21,453 nt of DNA from an uncultured Allosphingosinicella sp. (GCA_934539295.1 CAKTCN010000041.1:1-21453); one strand, 5' to 3'. Positions 1 to 7,799 are shown, counted from the stretch's first letter. The notes: a model not told the origin generated them from the letters alone. A program made the numbers and translations.

Positions 1-320
1 TTCATCAGATAGTCAACCGCATCGACGTCGAATGCCGCCACCGCAAAGCTATCAAAGGCGGTCACGAAGATGATCGCCGGTGGCCGCTCCATCCTGGCAA
101 GCGCACGCGCCACGTCGATCCCGTCCATGCCGGGCATGGCGATGTCGAGCAGGACCACGTCGGGCGACAGCGCCTCGGCCAGGCGCACACCCGCCTCGCC
201 ATCGTTTCCGGTGGCGAGCAGGTTCACTGCCTCCATCCGCGCGAGCAGGATCTGCATGCGCTCCACCGCCAACGGCTCGTCATCCACGATGAGGATGCGG
301 AGCGGACTGCCCTCAGTCAT
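1..320 (-). CDS. LytTR-type response regulator, receiver domain (partial, runs off window start)
   Basis: The visible 106 residues form a CheY-like receiver: acidic pair D13-D14 in ILIVDDEP, phospho-acceptor D59 in VVLLDIAMPGMDG, and switch threonine T87 in IFVTAFD. The window ends at DAVDYLM, just before the expected conserved Lys-Pro. The output domain lies outside the window. The tail FDVDAVDYL is typical of LytTR/AlgR regulators, and the partner kinase is of the LytS class, so a LytTR DNA-binding domain is inferred, not seen. The ATG overlaps the last 8 bases of the kinase gene (kinase stop at 313-315), so the pair is translationally coupled. The cognate promoter is probably upstream of the kinase. 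Confidence 0.9.
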   Translation of the reverse strand, partial: MTEGSPLRILIVDDEPLAVERMQILLARMEAVNLLATGNDGEAGVRLAEALSPDVVLLDIAMPGMDGIDVARALARMERPPAIIFVTAFDSFAVAAFDVDAVDYLM

Positions 321-1524
321 GGGTGGTCAGGGGCATGGTGATGCGCACGCGAAAACCGCCTTCGGGCCGCGGGCCGTGGTCGATCCTCGCCAGGCCGCCG
401 AACCGCGCCTGCAGGCGTTGCCGCACGTTGGCGAGCCCGACGCCCGTTCCACCCGCGGGTGCTTCGCCCTCGTCCGCCAGCGGCCCGTCATTGTCGATGC
501 ACAGGTGCATCTGGCCATCTTCCTCCCTTGCCCGGATCGAAAGTGTGACGATCCGGCGCGTGCGGGCAACCCCATATTTGATGGCGTTCTCGACGATCGG
601 CTGCAGCAGCAGCGCGGGGATACGTGCCGACTGGATCTCGTCGGGTATGTGCACCTCGACCTTCAACCGCTCGGGAAAGCGCGCGCGCTCGATGTCGAGG
701 TAGAGGCGCTGCAGTGCGATCTCCTCGGCCAGGCTCACGTCCGCCGTGGGGTCCGTCGACAGAGTCGAGCGGAAGAAGTTCGAAAGGTTCATGATCATCT
801 CCTCCGCTTCCTCTTCCCGCCGTGCCATGATCAGCGAGGATAGCGAGTTGAGCGTGTTGAAGAGGAAATGCGGATTGACCTGGTATCGAAGCGCCCGAAG
901 CTGAGCCGATTGCGCCGCCCGTTCGAACTCGGACGCGCGCCGCTCCGCCAGGCGAAGCTGGTTGGCGCTGCTCATCGCGATGTAGAATGACGCCCAGGCC
1001 GCGAAGAAGAAATACCAGGTGACGGCATTGTCGGCGATGTTCCGCGGCGCCTGCCGCATCAGCAGGTCGCGATAGGAGGCGGATTGGACGATCAGCGCGG
1101 GCCGGCCCGGCTGCTCCACCTTGAACTCGCCCCCGGCCGACCGGCTCAGCACCGTGCCGTCGCGCGCCTTTTCGACGATCGTGTGGCGCATGACGAGCGG
1201 GTTCTGCATCAGCACCACGGCGAAGCTGAAGGCGCCGAACAAGGCCGATGCGGGAATGCAGCCGATTGCGGCCACGACGATCATCCGTCGCAGGCTGCCC
1301 CTGCCGAGCAGCCGCAATCCCACGTAGATGAGGAAGGTAAGCAGGGTGCCCACGAGGATGCCCAGCAGGCGCAGGCTCATCGGTCCTCCGAACGCCTGCT
1401 CCCCAAGCCCGCTTCGCACTACCAGCGTAAGCAGGTAGAAGATCCAGAAGCCCAGGATCGATTTCAGCGCGAGCGACAGGTCGGGGAAACGCCCCCTGGA
1501 AGGTGGGATCAGCAGCGTGGCCAT
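313..1524 (-). CDS. LytS/YehU-family membrane sensor histidine kinase
   Basis: This is a 403-residue sensor kinase of the PF06580 (His_kinase) plus HATPase_c class. Hydrophobic segments at about residues 22-40, 51-73, 80-107 and 166-186 suggest four membrane helices, with a soluble stretch at about 110-165 between helices 3 and 4. The phospho-acceptor is H219 in RYQVNPHFLFNTLNSL, the hallmark of this class. The N-box is LLQPIVENAIKYG (306-318); the ATP-lid glycines are DNDGPL (344-349) and GTGVGLANVRQRL (359-371). Residues 190-215 are charged and look like a short coiled linker. It overlaps the response regulator downstream and is divergent from the transglutaminase gene. The signal sensed cannot be read from the sequence. 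The ATG start gives a plausible short cytoplasmic N-terminus. Confidence 0.92.
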   Translation of the reverse strand: MATLLIPPSRGRFPDLSLALKSILGFWIFYLLTLVVRSGLGEQAFGGPMSLRLLGILVGTLLTFLIYVGLRLLGRGSLRRMIVVAAIGCIPASALFGAFSFAVVLMQNPLVMRHTIVEKARDGTVLSRSAGGEFKVEQPGRPALIVQSASYRDLLMRQAPRNIADNAVTWYFFFAAWASFYIAMSSANQLRLAERRASEFERAAQSAQLRALRYQVNPHFLFNTLNSLSSLIMARREEEAEEMIMNLSNFFRSTLSTDPTADVSLAEEIALQRLYLDIERARFPERLKVEVHIPDEIQSARIPALLLQPIVENAIKYGVARTRRIVTLSIRAREEDGQMHLCIDNDGPLADEGEAPAGGTGVGLANVRQRLQARFGGLARIDHGPRPEGGFRVRITMPLTTHD

Positions 1525-1606
1525 GATCCCTGTTAGCGCAAGCGTGCGCGAAAATCGCCTTCATGCAGGTAGTTTGCAGAAAGGTGGCGGCACTTGGTCG
1601 AAGCGC

Positions 1607-1632
1607 GGAACGGACGGACCGCCCGGCAGGTT
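1607..1632 (+). promoter_or_regulatory. Candidate EcfG (general stress response) promoter before the transglutaminase gene
   Basis: GGAAC at 1607-1611, a 17-base spacer, then GGTT at 1629-1632. The alphaproteobacterial EcfG consensus is GGAAC-N16/17-CGTT, so one base of the -10 differs. It lies about 30 bases before the chosen ATG, leaving a short leader that still contains the ribosome binding site. Function is inference from the motif. Confidence 0.4.
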
Positions 1633-1661
1633 CGCCTTTCAGGAAGGACGATAGACGTTAC

Positions 1662-2444
1662 ATGCGACTCAAGATTGAGGCGGACCTGGATTATTTCCTG
1701 CCACAGCCTGCCGACGTGCTGCTGGAGATGGAGGTCGCGCAGCTTCCCGACCAGCGGCTCGTCGAGGATCGGCTTTCCGTCGGCACCGCCACGCCGCTGC
1801 GTCCGGTCATGGGACATGGCGGGATCGGCCGGCGCACCTGGACGGGCGGGGAGGGGCGCTTCACTGCCCGTTACGAGGCGGTCGTCGACGTGGATCGCCA
1901 GGTGCCGGACCTTTCGGCCTGCGGCCTCGTTCCGCTGCAACACCTGCCCGCTTCGACGATCGAGTATCTCTGGCCCAGCCGCTATTGCGATTCCGGCAAG
2001 CTGCGGGACTTCGCGCTGGAAACGTTCGGCGGTTTGGCAGGCGGCAGGCGTGTTGCGGCGATCGCCGAATGGGCGCGCACCAATTTGCGGTACGAATCCG
2101 GCTGCAGCGACGCGGACACGACTGCGCACGACACGTTCGGCCACCGCAAGGGCATCTGCCGCGATTTCGCCCATGTCATGATCGCACTCACCCGCGCGCT
2201 CGACATCCCCGCCCGCATGGTCAGCGCTTATGCCTGGCAGCTGGATCCGCCCGATTTCCACGCGGTGGTCGAGGTCTATCTGGAGGGCGGCTGGCACCTG
2301 GTCGATCCGACCGGCCTTGCGCCCGTGGACGGCTTCGTGCGCATCGGCGTGGGCCGCGACGCCGCCGACGTGAGTTTCATGACGGTGTTCGGCGGTACCG
2401 CCGACTTCAACTACCAGTCGGTGCGCGTCACTCGCCTGGACTGA
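1662..2444 (+). CDS. Transglutaminase-like cysteine protease family protein
   Basis: This 260-residue protein has the transglutaminase core (PF01841) in its C-terminal half. The catalytic triad is readable: C166 in GHRKGICRDFAHV, H200 in DPPDFHAVVEVY and D215 in WHLVDPTGLAP. The N-terminal ~100 residues resemble the beta-rich extension of bacterial proteins of this type. There is no signal peptide, so it is probably cytosolic. Bacterial members are usually treated as proteases or amidases rather than cross-linkers; the substrate is unknown. The start at 1662 is chosen because an AGGAAGGA ribosome site (1641-1648) precedes it and family similarity begins there; the frame stays open to 1563 but that part looks non-coding. 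A 47-residue gene follows after 14 bases, probably co-transcribed. Confidence 0.88.
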   Translation: MRLKIEADLDYFLPQPADVLLEMEVAQLPDQRLVEDRLSVGTATPLRPVMGHGGIGRRTWTGGEGRFTARYEAVVDVDRQVPDLSACGLVPLQHLPASTIEYLWPSRYCDSGKLRDFALETFGGLAGGRRVAAIAEWARTNLRYESGCSDADTTAHDTFGHRKGICRDFAHVMIALTRALDIPARMVSAYAWQLDPPDFHAVVEVYLEGGWHLVDPTGLAPVDGFVRIGVGRDAADVSFMTVFGGTADFNYQSVRVTRLD

Positions 2445-2458
2445 ACCGGAGAGAAGAT

Positions 2459-2602
2459 ATGAACGGCAAGGACAAGCAGATCGTCGATGAAGAGACCATG
2501 GAGACGGCCGCCGTGGTGCCGCCCGTGCCTGGCGAGGAAGACGGTGCCGATGGACCCGTACCCGAATCCGAACGGCGTCCGGCAGGCACGGTTGGCGACT
2601 AG
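2459..2602 (+). CDS. Small acidic hypothetical protein (47 aa)
   Basis: A short frame beginning MNGKDKQIVDEE, rich in Glu, Asp and Pro, with no hydrophobic segment and no recognisable domain; it looks intrinsically disordered. Support for it being real: a good ribosome site (GGAGAG at 2448-2453) sits 5 bases before the ATG, and it follows the transglutaminase stop by only 14 bases. No function is assigned. It would be expected to share the transglutaminase promoter. Confidence 0.55.
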   Translation: MNGKDKQIVDEETMETAAVVPPVPGEEDGADGPVPESERRPAGTVGD

Positions 2603-2797
2603 GTCATCGCCCCTTCTTCGCTGTTGCAGCGGAGTGACAGTATGAAGACAGCGGCGCCCGCATCTCGAAAGCGGTTGCGGGTGACCGCCTTCTGATTCAC
2701 TCTACCTGTGGGGAGCGGAGATTCCCAAGGTTCATCAACGCGAAAGCGCGGTGACCCCATGGGCTTCTTCCGCTGGGCAGAAGGAGTGAGTGGGCTC

Positions 2798-3346
2798 ATG
2801 GCGTCGCAGATCAAGGCACCCGATGGTGCACTGACCCTCGTCGAGATGAAGGAATTTGCAGGTTTCACGAAGGGCGCGCAGCGTTACATCCGCCGCAGCC
2901 TCGACGTGGGGCTTGGCCGTCGCGACGCGATCAAGCGCTGGTCGCGCGATGCGGGCGAGGCTGCCAGCATCCGTGCGCAGGAACGCATTTACCGCCGTCT
3001 TGAACATATTCGCGACTATGTGCCGGACGATAGCGGGCTGGAGGCGATGGAGCCGATGATGGGTCCGCTCATCACCGTCACCGCCTTCGACCTCGGCCAG
3101 GACAAGCTGGTCGACTTCGCGTCCTACCGCTTCCTCTACGAGCGGCTGATCGGCGCCGCGGTGCGTCCCTGGCTCCCCGGCGCCTTCTGCGCCGCCGCGG
3201 CCCTGCCGCACCTCCATCCGGAACGCCGCCGTGGCCTGCTCCAGTCGATCAGCGAAGCCGCGGCCACCGCGCCGGGTTGGTCCAACCGTGAACCGGCATT
3301 CTACCCCGAGTGGGTAGAAAAAGTGGACGCGCCGGTCGCCGGATAA
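2798..3346 (+). CDS. Conserved-looking hypothetical protein (182 aa), function unknown
   Basis: I do not recognise this family. The protein begins MASQIKAPDGALTLVEMKEF and is soluble. Residues about 25-75 are strongly basic and helical-looking (KGAQRYIRRSLDVGLGRRD, RAQERIYRRLEHIRDY), then come a hydrophobic mixed region and a C-terminus with many Pro and Trp. No catalytic motif stands out. The 2798 ATG is preferred because AAGGAG (2781-2786) precedes it at 11 bases; an ATG at 2759 and a GTG at 2708 are in frame and cannot be excluded. Third-position G/C bias supports coding. It is convergent with the methyltransferase gene; a hairpin lies between the two stops. The basic helical half could bind nucleic acid, but that is a guess. 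Confidence 0.7.
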   Translation: MASQIKAPDGALTLVEMKEFAGFTKGAQRYIRRSLDVGLGRRDAIKRWSRDAGEAASIRAQERIYRRLEHIRDYVPDDSGLEAMEPMMGPLITVTAFDLGQDKLVDFASYRFLYERLIGAAVRPWLPGAFCAAAALPHLHPERRRGLLQSISEAAATAPGWSNREPAFYPEWVEKVDAPVAG

Positions 3347-3357
3347 TGTCGAAGCGC

Positions 3358-3383
3358 GTCACCCCGGCCGTCGCTGGGGTGAC
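3358..3383. terminator. Hairpin between convergent genes (possible bidirectional terminator)
   Basis: Perfect 8-bp arms GTCACCCC (3358-3365) and GGGGTGAC (3376-3383) around a 10-base loop lie in the 42-base gap between the stops of two convergent genes. There is no T-run on either side, so it is either a weak terminator or a copy of a dispersed GTCACCCCGG-type repeat. Confidence 0.45.
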
Positions 3384-3388
3384 AGCGT

Positions 3389-4321
3389 TCAGCCTTCCCG
3401 CTGCACCACCGCCCCGATGATCGCGATCCGCTCGACATCGGCATAAGCCGGCTCCTCGAGTTCCTCCCCGAACACGTCGGGGTCGAGCTCGCGATAGCGC
3501 AGGGTGCAGCCGCTTCCCGCCAGTTCGCGTTCCAGCGCTTCCTTCAGCTCGTCATGGCCGTCGACGATGGCAACGCCCGTGTAGAGCAGCATGCTGCCGC
3601 CCGGACGCACCCGGCGCGCGGCCGCCATCGTCCAGTCGAAGGATATCTGCGCCCCGTGCATCCCGCCGCCGTCGCGATAGGTGCGGGCGCCCTCGTCCAT
3701 GATGTAGGGCGGGTTGGCGATCACGCAGTCGATATCGCCCGCCACCGCGTCCAGTGCCGATCCTTGCACCAGTTCCGCATCGATGCCCGCATGGCGCGCG
3801 TTGATCGATGCCAGGCGCAGCGCGGCTGGATTGATGTCGAGCAGCGTCACCTTGATCGCCGGGGCCAGCAGCGCCGCCATGATGCCGCCGACACCCGCAC
3901 CCGTTCCCTGGTCCACAAGTCGTCCGGTGCGGCAGGGCCGTTCGGCGGCAAGGAAGTCCACGAAGCGGTAGGTGTCGGGTCCGAAGAACACGGCATCCTC
4001 GGCTTCGGTCGGGTAGGCCGAATGGAGAAACAGATGCGCGCCGATGCTCGACACGCGCAGCTTGCTCTTGAACAGGCTGCCCTGCCGCGTGATCGCGCCC
4101 GCTTCTTCAAGCTGGTCGAACATGGCCGGCGGCAGCACGTCTTGCGCAAACGGCAGGCTCCACCCGAAAACATCGCGAAGGTCCCGCGCCGTCTCGCGCC
4201 CGCCGCGTGATATCACGCGCGCATGCGTCGCCGGCGTCGGGGTGATGAACCGGTACCTCGCGCTCGCCAGCGCTTCCAGCAGGGCGAGCAGCGGTGCCTC
4301 CGCACCCTCGGCAAGCTCCAT
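3389..4321 (-). CDS. Class I SAM-dependent methyltransferase (MTS/HemK-like, NPPY motif)
   Basis: 310 residues. An N-terminal helical region (about 1-115) precedes a Rossmann methyltransferase. Motif I is VDQGTGAGVGGI (136-147), an acidic residue follows in TLLDINPAA (about 159-167), and the catalytic NPPY is at 203-206 in VIANPPYIMDEG. NPPY marks enzymes methylating an amide or exocyclic nitrogen (glutamine in release factors or ribosomal proteins, or bases in RNA/DNA). PrmC and PrmB share this layout, but the N-terminal region does not clearly match either, so the substrate is open. Its ATG overlaps the Mur-ligase stop by one base (TGATG), indicating a translationally coupled two-gene operon; whether the methylation relates to cell-wall recycling is unknown. 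Confidence 0.85.
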   Translation of the reverse strand: MELAEGAEAPLLALLEALASARYRFITPTPATHARVISRGGRETARDLRDVFGWSLPFAQDVLPPAMFDQLEEAGAITRQGSLFKSKLRVSSIGAHLFLHSAYPTEAEDAVFFGPDTYRFVDFLAAERPCRTGRLVDQGTGAGVGGIMAALLAPAIKVTLLDINPAALRLASINARHAGIDAELVQGSALDAVAGDIDCVIANPPYIMDEGARTYRDGGGMHGAQISFDWTMAAARRVRPGGSMLLYTGVAIVDGHDELKEALERELAGSGCTLRYRELDPDVFGEELEEPAYADVERIAIIGAVVQREG

Positions 4322-5706
4322 CAGAGCCGCTCCACCAGATCGGCCGCGAACAGCGACAGGGTGTCGTCACGCGCTCCGGCAATCAGGATCCGGTCGCCCG
4401 GCCTGGCAAGTTCCAGCAATCGGTCGCCGGCACGGCTGCGCTCGGCCACATGCTCGGCCTGCCGTCCGGCGGCCACGACCTTGGCCACGATCTCGGCGCT
4501 GCCGACATTGCGATCCGCCGTGCCGCCATGATAGACCGGATCGGGCAGGATCAGCACGTCCTCGGCCGCGAGATGCTCGACGAACGTATCCACCAGCGCA
4601 TCGCCCATCACCTTCAACGGGCCATAGCCATGCGGCTGGAACAGCACGAGCAGACGGCCGGGAAAGGCGTGCAATGTGGACAGTGTCGCCGCCAGCTTGT
4701 CGGGATTGTGCGCGAAGTCGTCGATCACCGCGACATCGTTCCTAGTGCCGACCAGCTCGAACCGCCGCCGCAGCCCCTTGAACCCGGCCAGCGCGGCGGC
4801 AGAGACCTTGAGGTCCACGCCCGCCGCATGCGCCGCCGCGAGCGCCGCCAGCGCGTTCTGGACATTGTGCCGGCCCGGCACCTGAAGCGCCACCGGGACC
4901 GTGTCCCCCCCGTGCCTCACGCTGAAGGTCACCGCGAACGGCGCCTCGACGATGTCGCTCGCCACGAAATCGGCCTCGCCCTCCAGGCTGAACGTGATCC
5001 GCTTGCCCGCGACGATCCCGGCAGCAAGCGCGCGCGTCTCCGCGTCGTCCAGGTTCAGCACCACCTTGCCCGACGCCGCCGCAAAGCCGCGAAACAGCCC
5101 GCGCAGTTCGTCCAGGCTCTTATGGTCCAACGTGATGTTTCCGAGTACCGCAACTGCCGGCCGGTAAAGCGCGATCGATCCGTCGCTTTCGTCCACCTCG
5201 CTCACGAACACGTCGCCGCCGCCCACCAGCGCGCTGGCGAAGGGCGCGTCGGCATCGGCGAAATTCTTCATCACCGCGCCGTTCATCACCTTCGGATCGC
5301 GGCCGGCCTCCCGCATGATCCAGCCGATCATGCCGGTGGTGGTGGATTTGCCGCTGGTCCCGCCGCATGCGATGCCGAGCGCCGCATCGTTGAACAGTTC
5401 GGCCAGCAGCTGCGGCCGCGTCACGCGCGCCGCGCCCACGCGGGCGGCGGCTGCAACGTCCGGCACCGTTTCCTCGATCGCCGCGGACGTCACCAGCAGC
5501 TGGTCCGCCGACGTCACGCCGCTGCCATCCTGCGGGAACAGGCCGATGCCCTGCCGCTCCAGATAGGCAAACTTGGCCGAGAGCCGGCCCTGGTCCAGCG
5601 ACCGGTCCGACCCCGCCACCTCGGCACCCGTTGCGCGTACGATGAGGGCGAGGGGGAGCATGCCGCTGCCCCCGATGCCGCAGAAGAAATATTTGGAGCG
5701 ATTCAT
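4321..5706 (-). CDS. Mur ligase family protein (MurC/Mpl-like), probable murein-peptide ligase
   Basis: 461 residues, the usual length for MurC or Mpl. The N-terminal UDP-binding loop is FFCGIGGSGMLPLA (7-20); the ATP P-loop is GTSGKSTTT (116-124); DESDGS follows at 172-177. The C-terminal part of the core has RHNVQNALAALAAA (279-292), GLRRRFELVG (311-320) and DDFAHNPDKL (329-338). The last resembles Mpl/MurC DD[YF]xHxP. MurC and Mpl normally read GTHGKTTT, so His-to-Ser and Thr-to-Ser changes are notable. Mpl joins the tripeptide L-Ala-gamma-D-Glu-meso-Dap to UDP-MurNAc during peptidoglycan recycling; that assignment rests mainly on the divergent LD-carboxypeptidase neighbour, which would supply the tripeptide. 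A second ligase of the MurC type for another acceptor remains possible. Cytoplasmic. Confidence 0.85.
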   Translation of the reverse strand: MNRSKYFFCGIGGSGMLPLALIVRATGAEVAGSDRSLDQGRLSAKFAYLERQGIGLFPQDGSGVTSADQLLVTSAAIEETVPDVAAAARVGAARVTRPQLLAELFNDAALGIACGGTSGKSTTTGMIGWIMREAGRDPKVMNGAVMKNFADADAPFASALVGGGDVFVSEVDESDGSIALYRPAVAVLGNITLDHKSLDELRGLFRGFAAASGKVVLNLDDAETRALAAGIVAGKRITFSLEGEADFVASDIVEAPFAVTFSVRHGGDTVPVALQVPGRHNVQNALAALAAAHAAGVDLKVSAAALAGFKGLRRRFELVGTRNDVAVIDDFAHNPDKLAATLSTLHAFPGRLLVLFQPHGYGPLKVMGDALVDTFVEHLAAEDVLILPDPVYHGGTADRNVGSAEIVAKVVAAGRQAEHVAERSRAGDRLLELARPGDRILIAGARDDTLSLFAADLVERL

Positions 5707-5764
5707 CGCGCTGACCTATGGCCTCGGCCACGGCTTTTCAAAATCTTTCGGGAGCAAGTTGAAC

Positions 5765-6589
5765 ATGCGCATCGCCGTTGTGGCGCCCGGCACTCCGCTT
5801 ACCGCCGACCTTGCCGCCCGCTGCACCGAACTGGCGGATGCGCATGTGCCCGGCGCCGAACTGCTCTTCCACCCGCAATGCTTCCTCAGCGAAGGCCATT
5901 TCGCGGGCAGCGATGCGGCGCGGCAGGATGCTCTGGTGGAGGCTGCGAACGATCCGAACATCGATGCGATATGGTTCGCGCGTGGCGGCTATGGATCGTG
6001 CCGGATCGCCGGGGATGCCATCGAACGGCTGAACGATCACGCGCGGGCAAAGACCTATCTCGGCTTCAGCGACGCGGGCTTCCTGTTCGCAGGCCTGTAC
6101 AAGGCCGGCATCGGCCGGGTGGCGCACGGCCCCATGGTCGGCGACCTGCGCCGGGACGGCGGCGAGGAGGCGGTGCTCCGCGCGCTGCGCTGGCTTGTGG
6201 GGCGGGATGCCGATGCGCTGGAGCCTGGCCTTACGCCTGCGCCCACCGTCGCCTTCAACCTGACCGTGTTCAGCCAGCTGCTTGGAACGCCGCTTCAGCC
6301 CGACCTCACCGACCACATCCTCCTGCTGGAGGAAGTAAGCGAATATCTCTACCGGATCGATCGCGCCTTCTTCCACGTCACCGGCAATGCGAACGTGCGC
6401 AAGGTCGCCGGCATTCGCCTGGGTCGCTGCACCGAGATCCCTCCCAATGATCCGCCCTTCGGCATGGATGAGGAGGCGATCGCGCGGCATTGGTGCGAGG
6501 TGGCCGGGATTCCCTATCTCGGCCGCGCCGACATCGGGCACGATCCCGCAAACAAGGTGGTTCCTTTCGGGTCCGAAGCGATTTGTTGA
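5765..6589 (+). CDS. ldcA: LD-carboxypeptidase, peptidase S66 family (LdcA-like)
   Basis: 274 residues. LdcA removes the terminal D-Ala from the recycled murein tetrapeptide in the cytoplasm, giving the tripeptide used by Mpl. The S66 triad is visible: nucleophile S102 in YLGFSDAGFLF, glutamate at 189/190 in LLLEEVSEYLYRIDR, and H259 in RADIGHDPANKVVPFG. The conserved FARGGYGSCR (71-80) precedes it. The start at 5765 (MRIAVVAPG) matches the family N-terminus and has GGGAG at 5750-5754; upstream in-frame codons overlap the divergent ligase gene and are not coding. There is no signal peptide, consistent with cytosolic recycling. The 58-base gap to the ligase must hold both promoters. The SWIB gene starts 75 bases downstream with its own ribosome site and terminator. 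Confidence 0.9.
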   Translation: MRIAVVAPGTPLTADLAARCTELADAHVPGAELLFHPQCFLSEGHFAGSDAARQDALVEAANDPNIDAIWFARGGYGSCRIAGDAIERLNDHARAKTYLGFSDAGFLFAGLYKAGIGRVAHGPMVGDLRRDGGEEAVLRALRWLVGRDADALEPGLTPAPTVAFNLTVFSQLLGTPLQPDLTDHILLLEEVSEYLYRIDRAFFHVTGNANVRKVAGIRLGRCTEIPPNDPPFGMDEEAIARHWCEVAGIPYLGRADIGHDPANKVVPFGSEAIC

Positions 6590-6664
6590 GCCGTGGCACG
6601 TGAGGCTCTTGCGCGAGCGGCCTGTTTGCGCTCTACCGAGGGCAAGATCAAACAGGAGGATTAT

Positions 6665-6937
6665 ATGGCAAAAGGCACGGGTGGTGGTTCCAACGCGCTG
6701 GCACGGCCGATGAAGCCGTCCGACGAACTCGCGGCGGTCACCGGTTCGGGCAACATCGCGCGCAGCGACGTGGTTTCCAAGATGTGGGACTATATCAAGT
6801 CCAACAATCTCCAGAACCCGGAGAACAAGCGCGAGATCCTCGCTGACGACAAGCTGAAGGCGATCTTCGGCGGCAAGGACAAGGTCAGCATGTTCGAAAT
6901 GAACAAGCACCTGTCCAACCACCTCAGCAATCCCTGA
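6665..6937 (+). CDS. SWIB/MDM2-domain small protein
   Basis: 90 residues forming essentially one SWIB/MDM2 fold (PF02201), from about residue 13 to 87: LARPMKPSDELAAVTG, then RSDVVSKMWDYIKSNNLQ, KREILADDKLKAIFGG and VSMFEMNKHLSNHL. In eukaryotes the fold is found in chromatin-associated proteins; bacterial stand-alone versions occur in Chlamydiae and alphaproteobacteria. Their role is poorly defined, with a link to DNA topology proposed. The start is fixed by a near-perfect AGGAGG (6654-6659) five bases before the ATG, which implies strong translation. A robust terminator follows, so this is probably a highly expressed monocistronic gene or the last gene after ldcA. Confidence 0.92.
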   Translation: MAKGTGGGSNALARPMKPSDELAAVTGSGNIARSDVVSKMWDYIKSNNLQNPENKREILADDKLKAIFGGKDKVSMFEMNKHLSNHLSNP

Positions 6938-6960
6938 TCGCTCGCAGGAGCTGATCAACG

Positions 6961-7000
6961 AAGGGGCCTGGAAGCGCGAGCTTCCGGGCCCTTTCTTTTT
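6961..7000 (+). terminator. Strong intrinsic terminator after the SWIB gene
   Basis: A 15-bp stem, AAGGGGCCTGGAAGC (6961-6975) against GCTTCCGGGCCCTTT (6980-6994), with two G-U pairs, a GCGA loop and a T-rich tail up to 7000. It is 23 bases after the SWIB stop. Confidence 0.9.
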
Positions 7001-7073
7001 GCCCGCACCATCATCCTGTCGAACCGGGTTCTTGCTTCGGCAGCACGCCGCCACCCGCATGCTGCTCAAGCAG

Positions 7074-7799
7074 CTAGCGACACCCGCGCCACCCCATCCG
7101 GCCCCGTTCTGCCTGGTCGAGGTGGAGATGATCCCGATGCGCCTCGTTATAATCGGGCGACAGCACGGTCGCGAAAAGGTCGCAGGCGCCATCCCGCACC
7201 GCGCGCAGGAACGCAGCCTCCTCATCCTCGCCTTCCCAATCGCGCAGGACCGATATGCGGCGGCCGTCCTGCGTCCTGAACCCGGCAATGTCGACGGCGT
7301 TCGCCGTGCTGTGCTCGCTCCATGCGCCTTCGCTGCGGCCATAGATGCGGCGGCAGCTATAGCTTCCGAAATGGTCGATGGAGGTGATGCGGCTGCCAAG
7401 ATGCTCGATCGCCGCGGGCTGCACCACCTGCCATTCGAACAGCGCCAGCGCGGCAGCCACGGGACAACTCGTCACCAGTCCGGCCGGCGCATAGGCGATC
7501 GACAGCGCGCCGCCGCTGCGCAGGCGCGTGCCGTCCGCATAGCCGCATTGGCCAGCTTGCCCCACGCTTGGTGCCGGGGTGAAACGCGCGCCCGCCCGTT
7601 CCAGCAACGCGCGGCATTGCGGCGCGTCTTCTCGCAAGGCGACCAGCTTGCGCCCCGTGAAGGTCCCGACCGGCTGCGTCAGGTCCAGCGGTGTCCAGGG
7701 CATGTCCTCCGGATTGCTGCGCACGTAACCGTAAAGGAGCAGCCCGCAAAAGCCGATAACGCCAAGGATCAGCAGGGTGCGCAAGGTGCGTAGGACCAT
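7074..7799 (-). CDS. Extensin-C family membrane-anchored protein, LAS-peptidase-like
   Basis: 241 residues. One N-terminal hydrophobic helix (about 8-25, LLILGVIGFCGLLLYGY) would anchor it with the rest in the periplasm. The body matches the bacterial 'extensin-like C-terminal' family (PF06904). EHSTANAVDIAGF (162-174) and DYNEAHRDHLHLD (216-228) give H163-x6-D170 and H224-x-H226. This is the same ligand spacing as in LAS/M15 metallopeptidases such as VanX and MepA, so a zinc peptidoglycan-peptidase role is plausible but not proven for this family. Six cysteines (62, 85, 112, 149, 206, 240) suggest disulfides. The start at 7799 has GGAG five bases upstream; the in-frame GTG at 7826 is less likely. 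It lies 38 bases after the Nudix gene, probably the same transcript. Confidence 0.85.
   Translation of the reverse strand: MVLRTLRTLLILGVIGFCGLLLYGYVRSNPEDMPWTPLDLTQPVGTFTGRKLVALREDAPQCRALLERAGARFTPAPSVGQAGQCGYADGTRLRSGGALSIAYAPAGLVTSCPVAAALALFEWQVVQPAAIEHLGSRITSIDHFGSYSCRRIYGRSEGAWSEHSTANAVDIAGFRTQDGRRISVLRDWEGEDEEAAFLRAVRDGACDLFATVLSPDYNEAHRDHLHLDQAERGRMGWRGCR

Noticed and set aside
2655..2690. Weak inverted repeat CCCGCA...TGCGGG before the 182-residue gene
   Set aside because: Short, with no T-run or family resemblance; not enough to call a regulatory site.
4294..6450. 718-residue open frame on the plus strand opposite the Mur ligase and into ldcA
   Set aside because: Arg/His-rich antisense shadow with no domain; the minus-strand ligase and in-frame LdcA explain the region.
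5738..7399. 553-residue minus-strand frame across ldcA, the SWIB gene and beyond
   Set aside because: It runs antisense through two well-supported genes and a terminator and shows no domain.
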